Below are positions 1 through 7,297 of a DNA stretch of 35,478 bases, piece after piece. Every line of letters begins with the position of its first letter. Positions within the stretch are counted from its first letter, which is position 1. The notes below the pieces were generated by a model. It was not told where the DNA came from. It did no database searches and saw nothing but the letters and a program-made list of their open reading frames with translations. The position numbers and the translations under genes are program-made. Origin of the DNA: Oscillospiraceae bacterium (GTDB lineage: Bacteria; Bacillota_A; Clostridia; Oscillospirales; Oscillospiraceae); contig JAFUPG010000059.1 in NCBI GenBank assembly GCA_017481325.1, forward strand, positions 1 through 35,478, in the 5' to 3' direction.

Positions 1-76
1 AAGGAACGCCCCGCGCAGCGGAGCAAAGTGGTAAGTTTGTACCGTAGTATCGATGAATGGTACTGTTTGACGTCTG

Positions 77-172
77 TGCCACGGGCGAACACGTGGGTTC
101 GCCCCTACGAGGTTCGACGAGGGTTCTTCTGAAAACCACAGTGCCACGGGCGATTGATAATCGCCCCTACGG
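77..172. repeat. Pair of REP-like palindromes
   Basis: Two copies of one design lie in the same orientation at 77-109 and 142-172. Each begins TGCCACGGGCGA and ends TCGCCCCTACG. In the first the arms are GGGCGAAC and GTTCGCCC around a 6-base loop; in the second GGGCGATT and AATCGCCC around a 3-base loop. The arms differ between copies but each stays self-complementary, so the fold is conserved by compensatory change. This is typical of dispersed REP-type elements. Confidence 0.75.
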
Positions 173-210
173 AGTCTATCGAGGTGCAGCAAACAGACCG
201 ATAAACATCT

Positions 211-372
211 GGGCACCTCTAAAAACTAAATTTCGAGCGGGTGCCCAAAGATTTTGTTTCAAATTTTGCGTTAAAAATCGCAGGAATACTGGATGTATTT
301 CAAGATTTTTATAAGCGAAAGTTGGGACAAAAGATTGGGCACTTCGCCGGAAGAGAGTTTTTAGAGGTGCCC
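211..372. repeat. Large imperfect palindromic element (MITE-like)
   Basis: The ends are a perfect 16-bp inverted repeat: GGGCACCTCTAAAAAC at 211-226 and its complement at 357-372. A second nested pair is GTGCCCAA (241-248) with TTGGGCAC (335-342), and the arms between them are also similar after reverse complementing. Both strands translate to related peptides beginning WAPLKT, which confirms the symmetry independently. It contains no gene. It could be a miniature transposable element or a long hairpin RNA; I cannot tell which. Confidence 0.65.
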
Positions 373-484
373 ATCTATTTGACTTTATTTCAAATCTCAT
401 CGGCGGAGCCGATACCTCAGTTATTCGTTCTTAGCTATTAGCCATTAGCTCGGCGATAAACATCTGCTTTCCCGTCTCAGCGGT

Positions 485-910
485 CTATTGCAGAAACAGG
501 TAGATCGCCAGGGTCATGGCCATGGCATTGGCATCCTCGTTGCCTTCGCTGAGGAGCAGGAGCATGATCAGCAGAAGCAGCAGATCCCCCTGATCCATGC
601 CGGGGAAGAGCTTTCCCAGAAAAGGGATCCCGTAATCCGGCGCTGGCGCATGGTCTGCCGCTTCTCGTTGCTGGCGCAGATCCGGTTTCGGTTCGGGAGA
701 GGCGTCGTTTTGCGCCGCATTTCGGCCTGGTTTTCCATCTGTTTGTGCAGAACCATGGGCAGTACCGTAATTCTCACGGCCATGGGATGCATCCTGCCCT
801 GAAACCAGCGAAATATTCTGTCGTTGGGGTGGGGGAGTAGAGCGGGGCGGATCGGGGACGGTCTGCCGCCGGTATTCTCCCTGTTCGTTGCGCAAATAGC
901 GGTGATACAT
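485..910 (-). CDS. Small protein with hydrophobic Leu-rich C-terminus, unknown function
   Basis: A 141-aa protein with an ATG start and the Shine-Dalgarno site AGGAGG nine bases upstream. The N-terminal ~90 residues are polar and low in complexity (Gln, Pro, Asn, Arg), probably disordered. After residue ~90 the protein turns hydrophobic: a PFLGKLFPG motif, then DLLLLLIMLLLL, an acidic turn (SEGNEDAN) and a second hydrophobic run AMTLAIYLFLQ. The C-terminus could be a helical hairpin in a membrane. It is the last gene of a three-gene operon, five bases after the gene ending at 916, whose 3' end contains its ribosome binding site. I recognise no named family; related small Leu-rich proteins occur in spore-forming Clostridia, so a sporulation role is a guess. 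Confidence 0.75.
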   Translation of the reverse strand: MYHRYLRNEQGEYRRQTVPDPPRSTPPPQRQNISLVSGQDASHGRENYGTAHGSAQTDGKPGRNAAQNDASPEPKPDLRQQREAADHAPAPDYGIPFLGKLFPGMDQGDLLLLLIMLLLLSEGNEDANAMAMTLAIYLFLQ

Positions 911-915
911 CCCTC

Positions 916-1326
916 TCAGCCTCCTTTGCTGCCCATGAGTCCGCCGTTTTTCAGGGCGATGCCGGCCAACTGGGAGAGTTTGGCCAGTTGCATGGCCCGA
1001 TCAATGCCCTCCCGCCGCTCCGGCCGCAGAAAGGGCTTCAGGGCACAGAGCAGCGCCTCCTGTTTGCCGTCTGAGCGCTGCGCCTGCTGCATTACGCCCA
1101 TCATGGATTGCAGAAACTGCAGATCCGGCATTTTTCCACCGTCGCTCTGCTGCCCCATCGCGGCTTGCAGCAGCCCGAAATTCTCCCCCGCAGGCTGGGA
1201 CGGAGGGCGCTGCTCATTTTGCGGCGAGAGTCCCAGAGACTGCGCCATGGACATGATCTGCGCCATGGAATTGGGATCGCTGAGTATGTTCTGCAGTTTT
1301 TCCTCCAGCCCCTCCATCCCTTGCAC
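916..1326 (-). CDS. Hypothetical helical protein, middle gene of a three-gene operon
   Basis: A 136-aa protein with a GTG start; AAGG lies just upstream, and an in-frame ATG three codons later is an alternative. It is rich in Met, Gln, Leu and Ala and looks alpha-helical. The N-terminus (EKLQNILSDP, then a Met-rich helix) resembles that of its upstream neighbour, which also has short Gln/Met-rich helices, so the two may be distant paralogues or partners. There is no signal peptide or membrane segment. The start codon directly abuts the stop codon of the upstream gene, so translation is probably coupled. No function can be assigned from sequence. Confidence 0.75.
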   Translation of the reverse strand: MQGMEGLEEKLQNILSDPNSMAQIMSMAQSLGLSPQNEQRPPSQPAGENFGLLQAAMGQQSDGGKMPDLQFLQSMMGVMQQAQRSDGKQEALLCALKPFLRPERREGIDRAMQLAKLSQLAGIALKNGGLMGSKGG

Positions 1327-1575
1327 CTACCTTCCCCTGGAATTGAGCTTATTCAGCAGCTGCTCCGTCTCCTTGTCCTGCATCAGCGGCCGCAGGGTCT
1401 CCTGCGCCGCCTCGGTATTTCCGGCTCGGAACTGCTGCGCCGCCTGCTGTAGCGCCGCACCGCCGTCCTTTTGCAGTAGCTGCAGCAATTGGCGCATCTC
1501 CGGTGCTGCCATCATCTGCTTCAGCTGCTGGGGCGACAGAGCGGGATTTTTTTCGGGATCTTTCATCGGGGTCAT
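1327..1575 (-). CDS. Hypothetical small Gln/Leu-rich helical protein
   Basis: About 82 aa from the ATG at 1575, or 79 aa from the ATG at 1566. AAGGAGG lies 2 bases before the first and 11 before the second, so the start is uncertain. The protein is mostly amphipathic helix (LSPQQLKQMM, MRQLLQLLQKDG, ALQQAAQQFRAG, ETLRPLMQDKE), a pattern reminiscent of helical repeat or spore-associated small proteins. It heads the operon 1575-485 and is divergent from the phosphodiesterase gene at 1641. The frame stays open upstream to 1746, but that part overlaps the divergent gene and its promoter, so I reject it. Confidence 0.7.
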   Translation of the reverse strand: MTPMKDPEKNPALSPQQLKQMMAAPEMRQLLQLLQKDGGAALQQAAQQFRAGNTEAAQETLRPLMQDKETEQLLNKLNSRGR

Positions 1576-1608
1576 TGCCTCCTTCCGGGAAATCTGGTAT
1601 ACTATACT
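1575..1608 (+). promoter_or_regulatory. Putative sigma-A promoter for the phosphodiesterase-coaX pair
   Basis: TTGCCT at 1575-1580, a 17-base spacer, then TATACT at 1598-1603, immediately repeated as TATACT at 1603-1608. It lies 33 bases upstream of the TTG start codon. It overlaps the start of the divergent operon. Confidence 0.55.
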
Positions 1609-1640
1609 ATATGCACTGAAATCAGAAAGGGTGAAGGCTT

Positions 1641-2123
1641 TTGAAAATCCTTGTGTTCTCCGATTCCCACGGAGATACCACCTATATCCGTCTGGCAATG
1701 CAAAAAGAAAGACCCGATGCAGCCGTCCATCTGGGCGACCATGCATCGGATGCGGATATCATCGATCGGGAGTATCCCATTCTGCCCCTGTGCCGGGTGA
1801 AAGGGAATTGCGACTATTTCGAGCAGCGCTACCCGGATAAATGGGTGTTTCACTGGGAGGGTGTCACCATCCTTGCCACCCACGGCCATAAGCAGAGCGT
1901 AAAAAGCGGCCTTTTGCAGTTGAAATATACCGCCCTGGAGGCCGGCGCCCAGCTGGCGCTCTTCGGCCACACCCACGCTCCCTACTGCGCTCAACTGGAC
2001 GGCCTCTGGCTTATGAACCCCGGGGCTTGCGGCGGCAGAACTCCCACCTACGGCATTGTAGAACTGTCAGAGGGCAGGATCTCCTGCTGTGTCAAAGATT
2101 TATTTACGGAGGAAGTACTATGA
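1641..2123 (+). CDS. YfcE/MJ0936-type metallophosphoesterase
   Basis: A 160-aa calcineurin-like phosphoesterase of the small YfcE/MJ0936 group, members of which hydrolyse phosphodiesters using two metal ions. Visible metal motifs in order are FSDSHGD near the N-terminus (DxH), HLGDH (GD), KGNCD in place of GNHD, THGHK (H) and FGHTHAP (GHxH). It has full family length and no signal peptide, so it is cytoplasmic. The start is TTG at 1641, preceded by AGAAAGGGTG; the nearby GTG at 1631 is out of frame. The stop overlaps the start of coaX in ATGA, implying translational coupling. The physiological substrate is unknown. Confidence 0.88.
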   Translation: MKILVFSDSHGDTTYIRLAMQKERPDAAVHLGDHASDADIIDREYPILPLCRVKGNCDYFEQRYPDKWVFHWEGVTILATHGHKQSVKSGLLQLKYTALEAGAQLALFGHTHAPYCAQLDGLWLMNPGACGGRTPTYGIVELSEGRISCCVKDLFTEEVL

Positions 2124-2887
2124 TTCTTGCAATTGATATCGGCAATACCAATATTGTCCTGGGCTGTCTGGAGGACAGCAGGATCCTCTTTGAAGCACGC
2201 ATGGCCACAGATCTGGTGAAGACCTCGGATCAGTACTGTGCCGAGCTGAAGACCATGCTGAGCCTGTTTGAGGTGGAAACACAGAAAATTGAGGGCTGCA
2301 TTATCTCCTCTGTAGTGCCGCCGGTGCTGAATTCCTTCCGCACCGCCATCCGCAAGCTCACGGGGAAGCAGCCCCTGGTGGTGGGCCCCGGCATTAAGAC
2401 CGGCCTGAATATCCGCATGGACAACCCCACCGAGGTGGGCGCTGACCTGATCGTGGCGGCGGTGGCTGCCATTGAGCAGTACGGTAAGCCTCTGCTGCTG
2501 GTGGACATGGGTACGGCGACTACCATTACTGTCGTGGACGATAAGGGCAGCTTCATTGGCGGCTGCATCTGCCCCGGCCTGAAGATCTCTATGGAAGCCC
2601 TCACCGGTCGTACTGCTCAGCTCCCGGGCATCAGCCTGGACGCGCCCCAGCGTGCCATCGGCAAAAATACCCGGGATTGTATGCGCAGCGGCATTATGCT
2701 GGGCGCAGCCGCCATGCTGGACGGCCTGTTGGATCGCATGGAGGCGGAATTGGGCATGGAGGCTACCATCGTGGCCACCGGTGGCATTGCAAAATTTGTC
2801 CTGCCTCTGTGCCGACGGAATATGATCTACGATGGCAGCCTGATGCTGAAGGGCTTAGACCTGCTGTACCGCCGCAACATTAAATAA
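2120..2887 (+). CDS. coaX: Type III pantothenate kinase
   Basis: A 255-aa CoaX enzyme that phosphorylates pantothenate with ATP, the first step of coenzyme A synthesis. Motifs are DIGNTN at the N-terminus (ASKHA-fold phosphate loop), VDMGTATT in the middle and GGCICPGL following it, with a C-terminal ATGGIAKF. Length is normal for the family. The ATG at 2120 overlaps the preceding stop codon, and GGAGGAA lies just upstream; the longer frame from 2027 sits inside the previous gene and is not used. Type III kinases are generally not feedback-inhibited by CoA. The end converges with the small membrane peptide gene, overlapping by eight bases. Confidence 0.95.
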   Translation: MILAIDIGNTNIVLGCLEDSRILFEARMATDLVKTSDQYCAELKTMLSLFEVETQKIEGCIISSVVPPVLNSFRTAIRKLTGKQPLVVGPGIKTGLNIRMDNPTEVGADLIVAAVAAIEQYGKPLLLVDMGTATTITVVDDKGSFIGGCICPGLKISMEALTGRTAQLPGISLDAPQRAIGKNTRDCMRSGIMLGAAAMLDGLLDRMEAELGMEATIVATGGIAKFVLPLCRRNMIYDGSLMLKGLDLLYRRNIK

Positions 2888-3041
2888 CGGCGAAGAAAAT
2901 GGCAAAGGCGCTGATGATGCAGCCACCCAAAAGCACGCTGACAATGCTCTCTGTCAGCACGGAGAGGTCAATACGGCGCTTGGGCTTGGCCAGCACCACA
3001 TCCTGCGCTAAATAAGGGGTAAGATCGATCACGTTTTTCAT
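2880..3041 (-). CDS. 53-aa single-span membrane peptide
   Basis: A 53-aa protein starting at the ATG at 3041, with AAAGGAGA nine bases upstream, the best ribosome site in this frame. The longer frame upstream would overlap the hydrolase gene and is rejected. The N-terminal half is polar and basic (KPKRRIDLSV); residues ~29-53 form one hydrophobic segment (IVSVLLGGCIISAFAIFFAV), so it is probably an inner-membrane peptide with its N-terminus inside. It overlaps the 3' end of coaX convergently. No family is recognised. Confidence 0.65.
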   Translation of the reverse strand: MKNVIDLTPYLAQDVVLAKPKRRIDLSVLTESIVSVLLGGCIISAFAIFFAVI

Positions 3042-3119
3042 CGTATTTTGTCTCCTTTCTGAAGTTGTCCTCATCATAACAAATATTATGTACAATAAAT
3101 TGGACTTTGGAGGTGCGTC

Positions 3120-4028
3120 ATGCAAGAATTTCAATTTACTTCCCACAGCGGAATGCAACTGCAAGGCTACTGCTGGGTTCCCCAGGGTGAGCCGGTGGCG
3201 GTGGTGCAGATCCTCCACGGCGTGGCGGAGTATGCCCTGCGCTATGATGCTTTCGCCCGATTTTTGAGCGGGCAGGGCTTCCTGGTGGTGGCCCACGACC
3301 ACATGGGTCACGGCAAAAGCGGTGGCACGCCCCTCCATTTCCCCGACGGCTGGGCGGCGGTTCGAGAGGACTGCCATACAGTCTATGAGATGCTGCGCAA
3401 AGAATATCCCCATTTGCCCTATGTGCTTTTCGGCCACAGCATGGGCTCTTTCCTCCTGCGTTCTCTGCTCTATACCCACCCGGAGATGGAACTTTCCTGC
3501 GCTGTGATCTGCGGCACGGGCTGGCAGCCTGCCCCTATTCTCCGAGCCGGTCAGCTGGTCTGCAAGCTGGAGAAGCTGCGCCTAGGCGCTACCACCCACA
3601 GCAAGCTCATGAACAGCCTGATGTTCGGCGCTTACAACAGCAAATTCAAGGATGCCAAGACCCCCAACGACTGGATCAGCAGCACGCCCTCCCGTGTTCG
3701 GGAGTATACCGATGACCCCCTTTGCGGCGGCGCCATCTCCGTCGGTCTGGCAGACAGTATGCTCAGCGGCATGGCGCAGAACCAGAAAATGTCCAACCTG
3801 AAAAAGATGCCCAAAAACTTGCCCGTCCTCTTTATCGCCGGGCAGGATGACCCAGTGGGCGCCATGGGCAAGGGAATTCATACGAGCGCCAAGCGCTTCC
3901 GCAAGGCAGGAATGCAGAACGTAAAGGTACATCTGTGCAAAGGCCGCCATGAGATCCTTCTGGAGGCGCATTGCAAGGAAATTTATGAAACTCTGTTAGA
4001 ATTTATAAAAAATTGCATTATTTTGTAA
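3120..4028 (+). CDS. Alpha/beta hydrolase, monoacylglycerol lipase / lysophospholipase-like
   Basis: A 302-aa serine hydrolase of the Hydrolase_4 type. It shows the oxyanion/strand motif ILHGVAEY, the nucleophile elbow GHSMGS (Ser near residue 111), an acidic loop in AGQDDPVG and a late His in GRHEIL, giving the expected Ser-Asp-His order. A lid-like insertion of about 90 residues follows the elbow. It has no signal peptide. Relatives hydrolyse monoacylglycerols or lysophospholipids; the substrate here is not determinable. GGAGGTG lies before the ATG. A weak TACAAT at 3091-3096 may be its -10 box. The gene appears monocistronic. Confidence 0.88.
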   Translation: MQEFQFTSHSGMQLQGYCWVPQGEPVAVVQILHGVAEYALRYDAFARFLSGQGFLVVAHDHMGHGKSGGTPLHFPDGWAAVREDCHTVYEMLRKEYPHLPYVLFGHSMGSFLLRSLLYTHPEMELSCAVICGTGWQPAPILRAGQLVCKLEKLRLGATTHSKLMNSLMFGAYNSKFKDAKTPNDWISSTPSRVREYTDDPLCGGAISVGLADSMLSGMAQNQKMSNLKKMPKNLPVLFIAGQDDPVGAMGKGIHTSAKRFRKAGMQNVKVHLCKGRHEILLEAHCKEIYETLLEFIKNCIIL

Positions 4029-4055
4029 CTTTTTTGTAATAAATTTTGTCGAACA

Positions 4056-4070
4056 GACATATAATATGTC
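4056..4070. promoter_or_regulatory. Perfect palindrome, possible operator
   Basis: GACATATAATATGTC is a perfect 7-1-7 palindrome located 10 bases upstream of the -35 box of the lysozyme gene promoter. It contains a TATAAT, so it could instead be a second -10 box, but no good -35 is at the right distance. Its function as an operator is inferred only from symmetry and position. Confidence 0.35.
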
Positions 4071-4079
4071 GCATAATAC

Positions 4080-4108
4080 TTGACGAATCCGTAAACTTCT
4101 GTTACAAT
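4080..4108 (+). promoter_or_regulatory. Sigma-A type promoter of the SLH-lysozyme gene
   Basis: TTGACG at 4080-4085, a 17-base spacer and TACAAT at 4103-4108, 32 bases upstream of the ATG at 4141. Near-consensus. Confidence 0.75.
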
Positions 4109-4140
4109 ACGCTTGACATAATTCCGACAGGAGTGAAATT

Positions 4141-6252
4141 ATGAAACGGATCTTATGCAGTGCCCTGTTGCTTCTGAGCCTGCTGGTTAGTCTGATCCAG
4201 CCGGTATTTGCGACCCGCAGCGGCTCGGACTATTCCGTCAGCGACGAGGGGCGTGCGTTTATCAGCGAGATGTGCGGTGGCAGCGTCTCAGACTCCACCC
4301 TGACCTCCGCTGAAGCTGCGGTCAACGATTTTATCGACCGCTACAATGCCGACTTTGACCAGCAGAAGTTTGAAGCCATGGTGGATCTGGTGGTGAATTA
4401 CGGCGCTTACATTCTCGATTCCGGCTACAAGTGCGAGACCGTCATCGGTTCCGGCGACTACACGGATGTAGACGTGGCCAATGCCCTGTGTTCCTGGGTC
4501 AAAAAGGACGGAGAGCTCTCTCAGGAGCGCTTGAACCGCCGTATCCGTGAGACCAAGCTCTTCCTTTACGGCAGCTATGACGGTGTTTGCGAGGCAAACT
4601 TCCGCTATGTGATCTTTAACCCCAACGGCGGAAGCCTGGACGACAATACTGTCCTGTGCTATCCTCTGGGCGGCACTTATTCCAATCTGCCCACTGCCAG
4701 CCGCAGCGGCTGGTATTTCGCCGGTTGGTACACCGAGGCCGAGGGTGGCACCCACCTGGTTAACAGCGACACCGTCAGCGGCAACAAGACCGTCTATGCC
4801 CACTGGTCCGATACCAAGATCGACGAGCCCAACGAGGGCAGCTCTTCCGGCGGCAGCGAGGATTGGCCTCCGCTGCCTGAACTGAAATGCTCTGAGCCCC
4901 TGATCGCCTTTATTAAGGAGCAGGAGGGCTTTGTGGCCAATCCCTATTACGACTACGGCCAGTACACCGTGGGCTACGGTACCCGCTATGACCCCGATAA
5001 TGCCCCCATTCCCATCTCCGCTCCCATTACGGAGGCCGAGGCGGATTATCTGCTGCGCTATGAGCTGGCCAGCGTGGAGGTCACGGTAGACAAGCAGTTT
5101 GCCAAGGGCACCGTGGAACATACCCAAGCTCAGTACGATGCCATCGTCAGCTTTACCTTTAACCTGGGCTGGCAGTGGATCAATTCCAGCTACAAGATCT
5201 ATCAGTACATCCTCTTTGGCGGCTATACCGAGATGGAATTCGTCAATGTCATGGGCAGATGGTGCAATGCCGGCGGAACGGTGCTGACAGGTCTTGCCCG
5301 TCGCCGCATGGATGAGGCCAATATGTACCTCAACGGCGGCTATGAGCGTTTCAGCAATACCTATTACTTCCTGCAGTTTAACGGCAGCAAGGGCGAGCCT
5401 GCGGAGAAGTACCATTATTACAAGACCGGCGAGGCGCTGGGCTTCCTGCCCACGGCCACCCGTGAGGGCTATTATCTCCTTGGCTGGTTTACCAAGAACT
5501 CCGGCGGTGAGCAGTTTACGGTGGATACCGTTGCCCCCTCCAATGGCTTAGGCACGGTCTATGCTCAGTGGGCAGAGGGACAGGATCCTAACCTTCCTCC
5601 TGAGGAGACCGATCCCCCTGAGGAAACGAATCCTCCCGAGACAGAACCCCCTGAAACCGATCCCCCCGAAACGGAACCTCCCATCGTCGAAGATCCTCCC
5701 ATGGAGGGCTTTGTGGATGTGTCCGGCAATGCCTGGTACTATGAGCCCGTGATGCTGGCGGTGGAAGCAGGTCTGTTCAGCGGTGTCAGCGAGACGGAGT
5801 TCATGCCCGATGGCACTATGAGCCGTGCCATGCTGGCCACGGTGCTCTACCGCATGAGCGGCGAGAGCGGCGACTTCAGCCATCCCTTTACCGATGTGCC
5901 CGATGACATGTGGTATTCCGATGCCATCGCCTGGGCCTATGAGAAGGGCATTGTCAACGGCATCTCCGAAAGCACCTTCGGTGTCAATGACAATGTGAGC
6001 CGCCAGCAGCTGATGGTCATGCTCCTGCGCTTTGCCAACTATAAGGGCTACACTGCCGATCAGAGCGGCGACCTGTCCGCTTTCTCCGATGTGGATCAGA
6101 TTGCGGAATATGCTCAGGCCGCAGTGACCTGGGCGGTGGGTGCCGGTATTGTCAACGGCTCCGATGGCATGCTGCTTCCCAACGGCAGTGCCACCCGTGC
6201 CCAGTGTGCAAAGATGCTCATGTGTTTCCTGAATCTCTATACACAGGGATAA
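4141..6252 (+). CDS. Secreted SLH-anchored GH24 lysozyme with InlB-type repeats
   Basis: A 703-aa surface muramidase. A signal peptide covers residues 1-25 (cleavage after VFA). A region of unknown fold (26-150) is followed by an InlB/Listeria-Bacteroides repeat (about 154-222: FNPNGG ... YAHW). The GH24 phage-type lysozyme domain (about 250-400) carries the family's Glu-Asp-Thr arrangement as E262, D271 and T276 within EGFVANPYYDYGQYT, plus the FTFNLG core. A second InlB-type repeat (408-477), a Pro/Thr/Glu linker (about 486-520) and three SLH repeats (523-702) complete it. GH24 enzymes cleave the N-acetylmuramic acid to N-acetylglucosamine bond; SLH domains bind secondary cell-wall polymer. 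It therefore likely acts on peptidoglycan from the cell surface. Monocistronic, with its own promoter and terminator. Confidence 0.92.
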   Translation: MKRILCSALLLLSLLVSLIQPVFATRSGSDYSVSDEGRAFISEMCGGSVSDSTLTSAEAAVNDFIDRYNADFDQQKFEAMVDLVVNYGAYILDSGYKCETVIGSGDYTDVDVANALCSWVKKDGELSQERLNRRIRETKLFLYGSYDGVCEANFRYVIFNPNGGSLDDNTVLCYPLGGTYSNLPTASRSGWYFAGWYTEAEGGTHLVNSDTVSGNKTVYAHWSDTKIDEPNEGSSSGGSEDWPPLPELKCSEPLIAFIKEQEGFVANPYYDYGQYTVGYGTRYDPDNAPIPISAPITEAEADYLLRYELASVEVTVDKQFAKGTVEHTQAQYDAIVSFTFNLGWQWINSSYKIYQYILFGGYTEMEFVNVMGRWCNAGGTVLTGLARRRMDEANMYLNGGYERFSNTYYFLQFNGSKGEPAEKYHYYKTGEALGFLPTATREGYYLLGWFTKNSGGEQFTVDTVAPSNGLGTVYAQWAEGQDPNLPPEETDPPEETNPPETEPPETDPPETEPPIVEDPPMEGFVDVSGNAWYYEPVMLAVEAGLFSGVSETEFMPDGTMSRAMLATVLYRMSGESGDFSHPFTDVPDDMWYSDAIAWAYEKGIVNGISESTFGVNDNVSRQQLMVMLLRFANYKGYTADQSGDLSAFSDVDQIAEYAQAAVTWAVGAGIVNGSDGMLLPNGSATRAQCAKMLMCFLNLYTQG

Positions 6253-6264
6253 AATTCAATGGTG

Positions 6265-6307
6265 AAAACGCCTTGGTGGAAGAGAAATTTTCCATCAAGG
6301 CGTTTTT
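6265..6307 (+). terminator. Rho-independent terminator after the lysozyme gene
   Basis: AAAACGCCTTGGTGGAA pairs with TTCCATCAAGGCGTTTT across a short loop, ending in a T run (one G-T mismatch). It lies 12 bases after the stop codon. Confidence 0.85.
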
Positions 6308-6365
6308 GAGTCCGGTTTATGGGACATAATTACTGCTACAATAGGGACATAAATCACCGAAAGGA

Positions 6366-6512
6366 ATGAGTGCTGTGTCCCTGAACATTATTGCGGTAAG
6401 AGGTTATTATGAGGTCTATACGGTGGAGGGAGATTTTCTGTTCTCCGCAGACACCAGGGCCGAAGCAATGGAGGAGATCAGCTTTTGGGAAGAAGAACAA
6501 CGTATTGCTTGA
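6366..6512 (+). CDS. Small acidic protein upstream of truA
   Basis: A 45-48-aa ORF too short for most gene callers. It reads (from GTG 6375) VSLNIIAVRGYYEV, then YTVEGDFLFSADT, then an acidic helix with EAMEEISFWEEE. The ATG at 6366 directly abuts AAAGGA, whereas the GTG at 6375 has AAAGGA nine bases upstream, so the GTG may be the real start. The stop at 6510-6512 overlaps the first codons of truA, whose ribosome site lies inside this ORF, suggesting coupling. The predicted beta-hairpin plus C-terminal helix is protein-like, but I recognise no family. Confidence 0.55.
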   Translation: MSAVSLNIIAVRGYYEVYTVEGDFLFSADTRAEAMEEISFWEEEQRIA

Positions 6513-7273
6513 TCCTGCAATATGACGGCAGCCGCTACAAGGGCTGGCAGCGTCTCCCCGGCACAGCGCAGACGGTGCAGGGCAGGGTAGAGGCGGCGCT
6601 CAGCGAGATTTTTTCTGAGCCCGTGGAGATCCACGGCAGCGGCAGAACCGATGCCGGTGTCCACGCTCTGGGACAGGTGGTGTCCTTTATGGCGCCGGAG
6701 CTGCCTTTGAGCAAAATCATGCCGCAGCTGCGTCATCTGCTGCCCCGTGATATTGGGGCGGTATCTCTGCGCTACGCACCGGATCGTTTCCATGCCCGAC
6801 TATGCGCCGTGGAAAAAACCTATATTTATCGTCTTTGGAACAGCAACCGGCCTGATGTGTTTCAGCGGCACTACCGCACGGCCTTTCCCCGCAAACTGGA
6901 CGAGGCCAAAATGCGCCGGGCGGCAGAATATCTTCTGGGAACCCATGATTTTCTGGCTTTCTGTTCCAATAAGCATTTTAAGAAGTCCTCTGTGCGCACC
7001 CTTCGCCGCCTGGAACTGATCCGGGAAGGGGAGGAACTGCGCTTTGAACTGACCGCAGACGGCTTCCTCTATAACATGGTGCGCATTATCGTAGGCACTT
7101 TGCTGGAGGTGGGGCTTGGCCTGCGTGCGCCGGAGAGTATGGAGGAAATCCTCCAATCCCGACAGCGCAGCCAAGCCGGGGAAACAGCACCCCCGGAGGG
7201 ACTGTGCCTTTTAGAGGTGCGCTATGACGAAAAATCCTTGCCCCCGGCGGAAGTCTGTGATATGATAGGATAA
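6485..7273 (+). CDS. truA: tRNA pseudouridine(38-40) synthase TruA
   Basis: A 262-aa TruA that isomerises uridines 38-40 in the tRNA anticodon arm. Motifs are LQYDGSRYKGWQR at the N-terminus, the catalytic loop GSGRTDAGVHA with nucleophilic D56, the RFHAR segment and the C-terminal FLYNMVRIIVGTL. It has normal bacterial length. The start is TTG at 6485, eight to nine bases after GGAGGAG, which sits within the small upstream ORF; the TTG at 6509 has no such site. It is followed 24 bases later by the dipeptidase gene. Confidence 0.95.
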   Translation: MGRRTTYCLILQYDGSRYKGWQRLPGTAQTVQGRVEAALSEIFSEPVEIHGSGRTDAGVHALGQVVSFMAPELPLSKIMPQLRHLLPRDIGAVSLRYAPDRFHARLCAVEKTYIYRLWNSNRPDVFQRHYRTAFPRKLDEAKMRRAAEYLLGTHDFLAFCSNKHFKKSSVRTLRRLELIREGEELRFELTADGFLYNMVRIIVGTLLEVGLGLRAPESMEEILQSRQRSQAGETAPPEGLCLLEVRYDEKSLPPAEVCDMIG

Positions 7274-7297
7274 ATTCCAAGAAGGAGGACAGCGAAA

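Larger units (their letters stand above)
1..484. other. Non-coding intergenic stretch rich in palindromic repeats
   Basis: No open frame here has a credible ribosome binding site or protein-like composition. The stretch holds two REP-like palindromes (77-172), a large imperfect palindrome (211-372) and a tail (about 398-450) related to a second intergenic region near 23,360-23,460. The first 60 bases show nothing I recognise. Confidence 0.7.

Noticed and set aside
77..172. CRISPR repeats
   Set aside because: Only two copies, with differing arms and no regular spacers; REP-like palindromes fit better. No CRISPR array or cas gene was seen anywhere in the window.
57..314. 85-aa plus-strand frame over the REP-like and palindromic repeats
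   Set aside because: It runs through palindromic repeats and has a mirrored counterpart on the minus strand; no ribosome site.
2027..2119. Longer N-terminus for CoaX
   Set aside because: It lies inside the phosphodiesterase gene; the kinase fold begins at MILAIDIGNTN from the ATG at 2120 with a good ribosome site.
4288..5415. 375-aa minus-strand frame opposite the lysozyme gene
   Set aside because: Low-complexity Gly/Ile/Val/Ala composition and no start signal; antisense artefact of the SLH-lysozyme gene.
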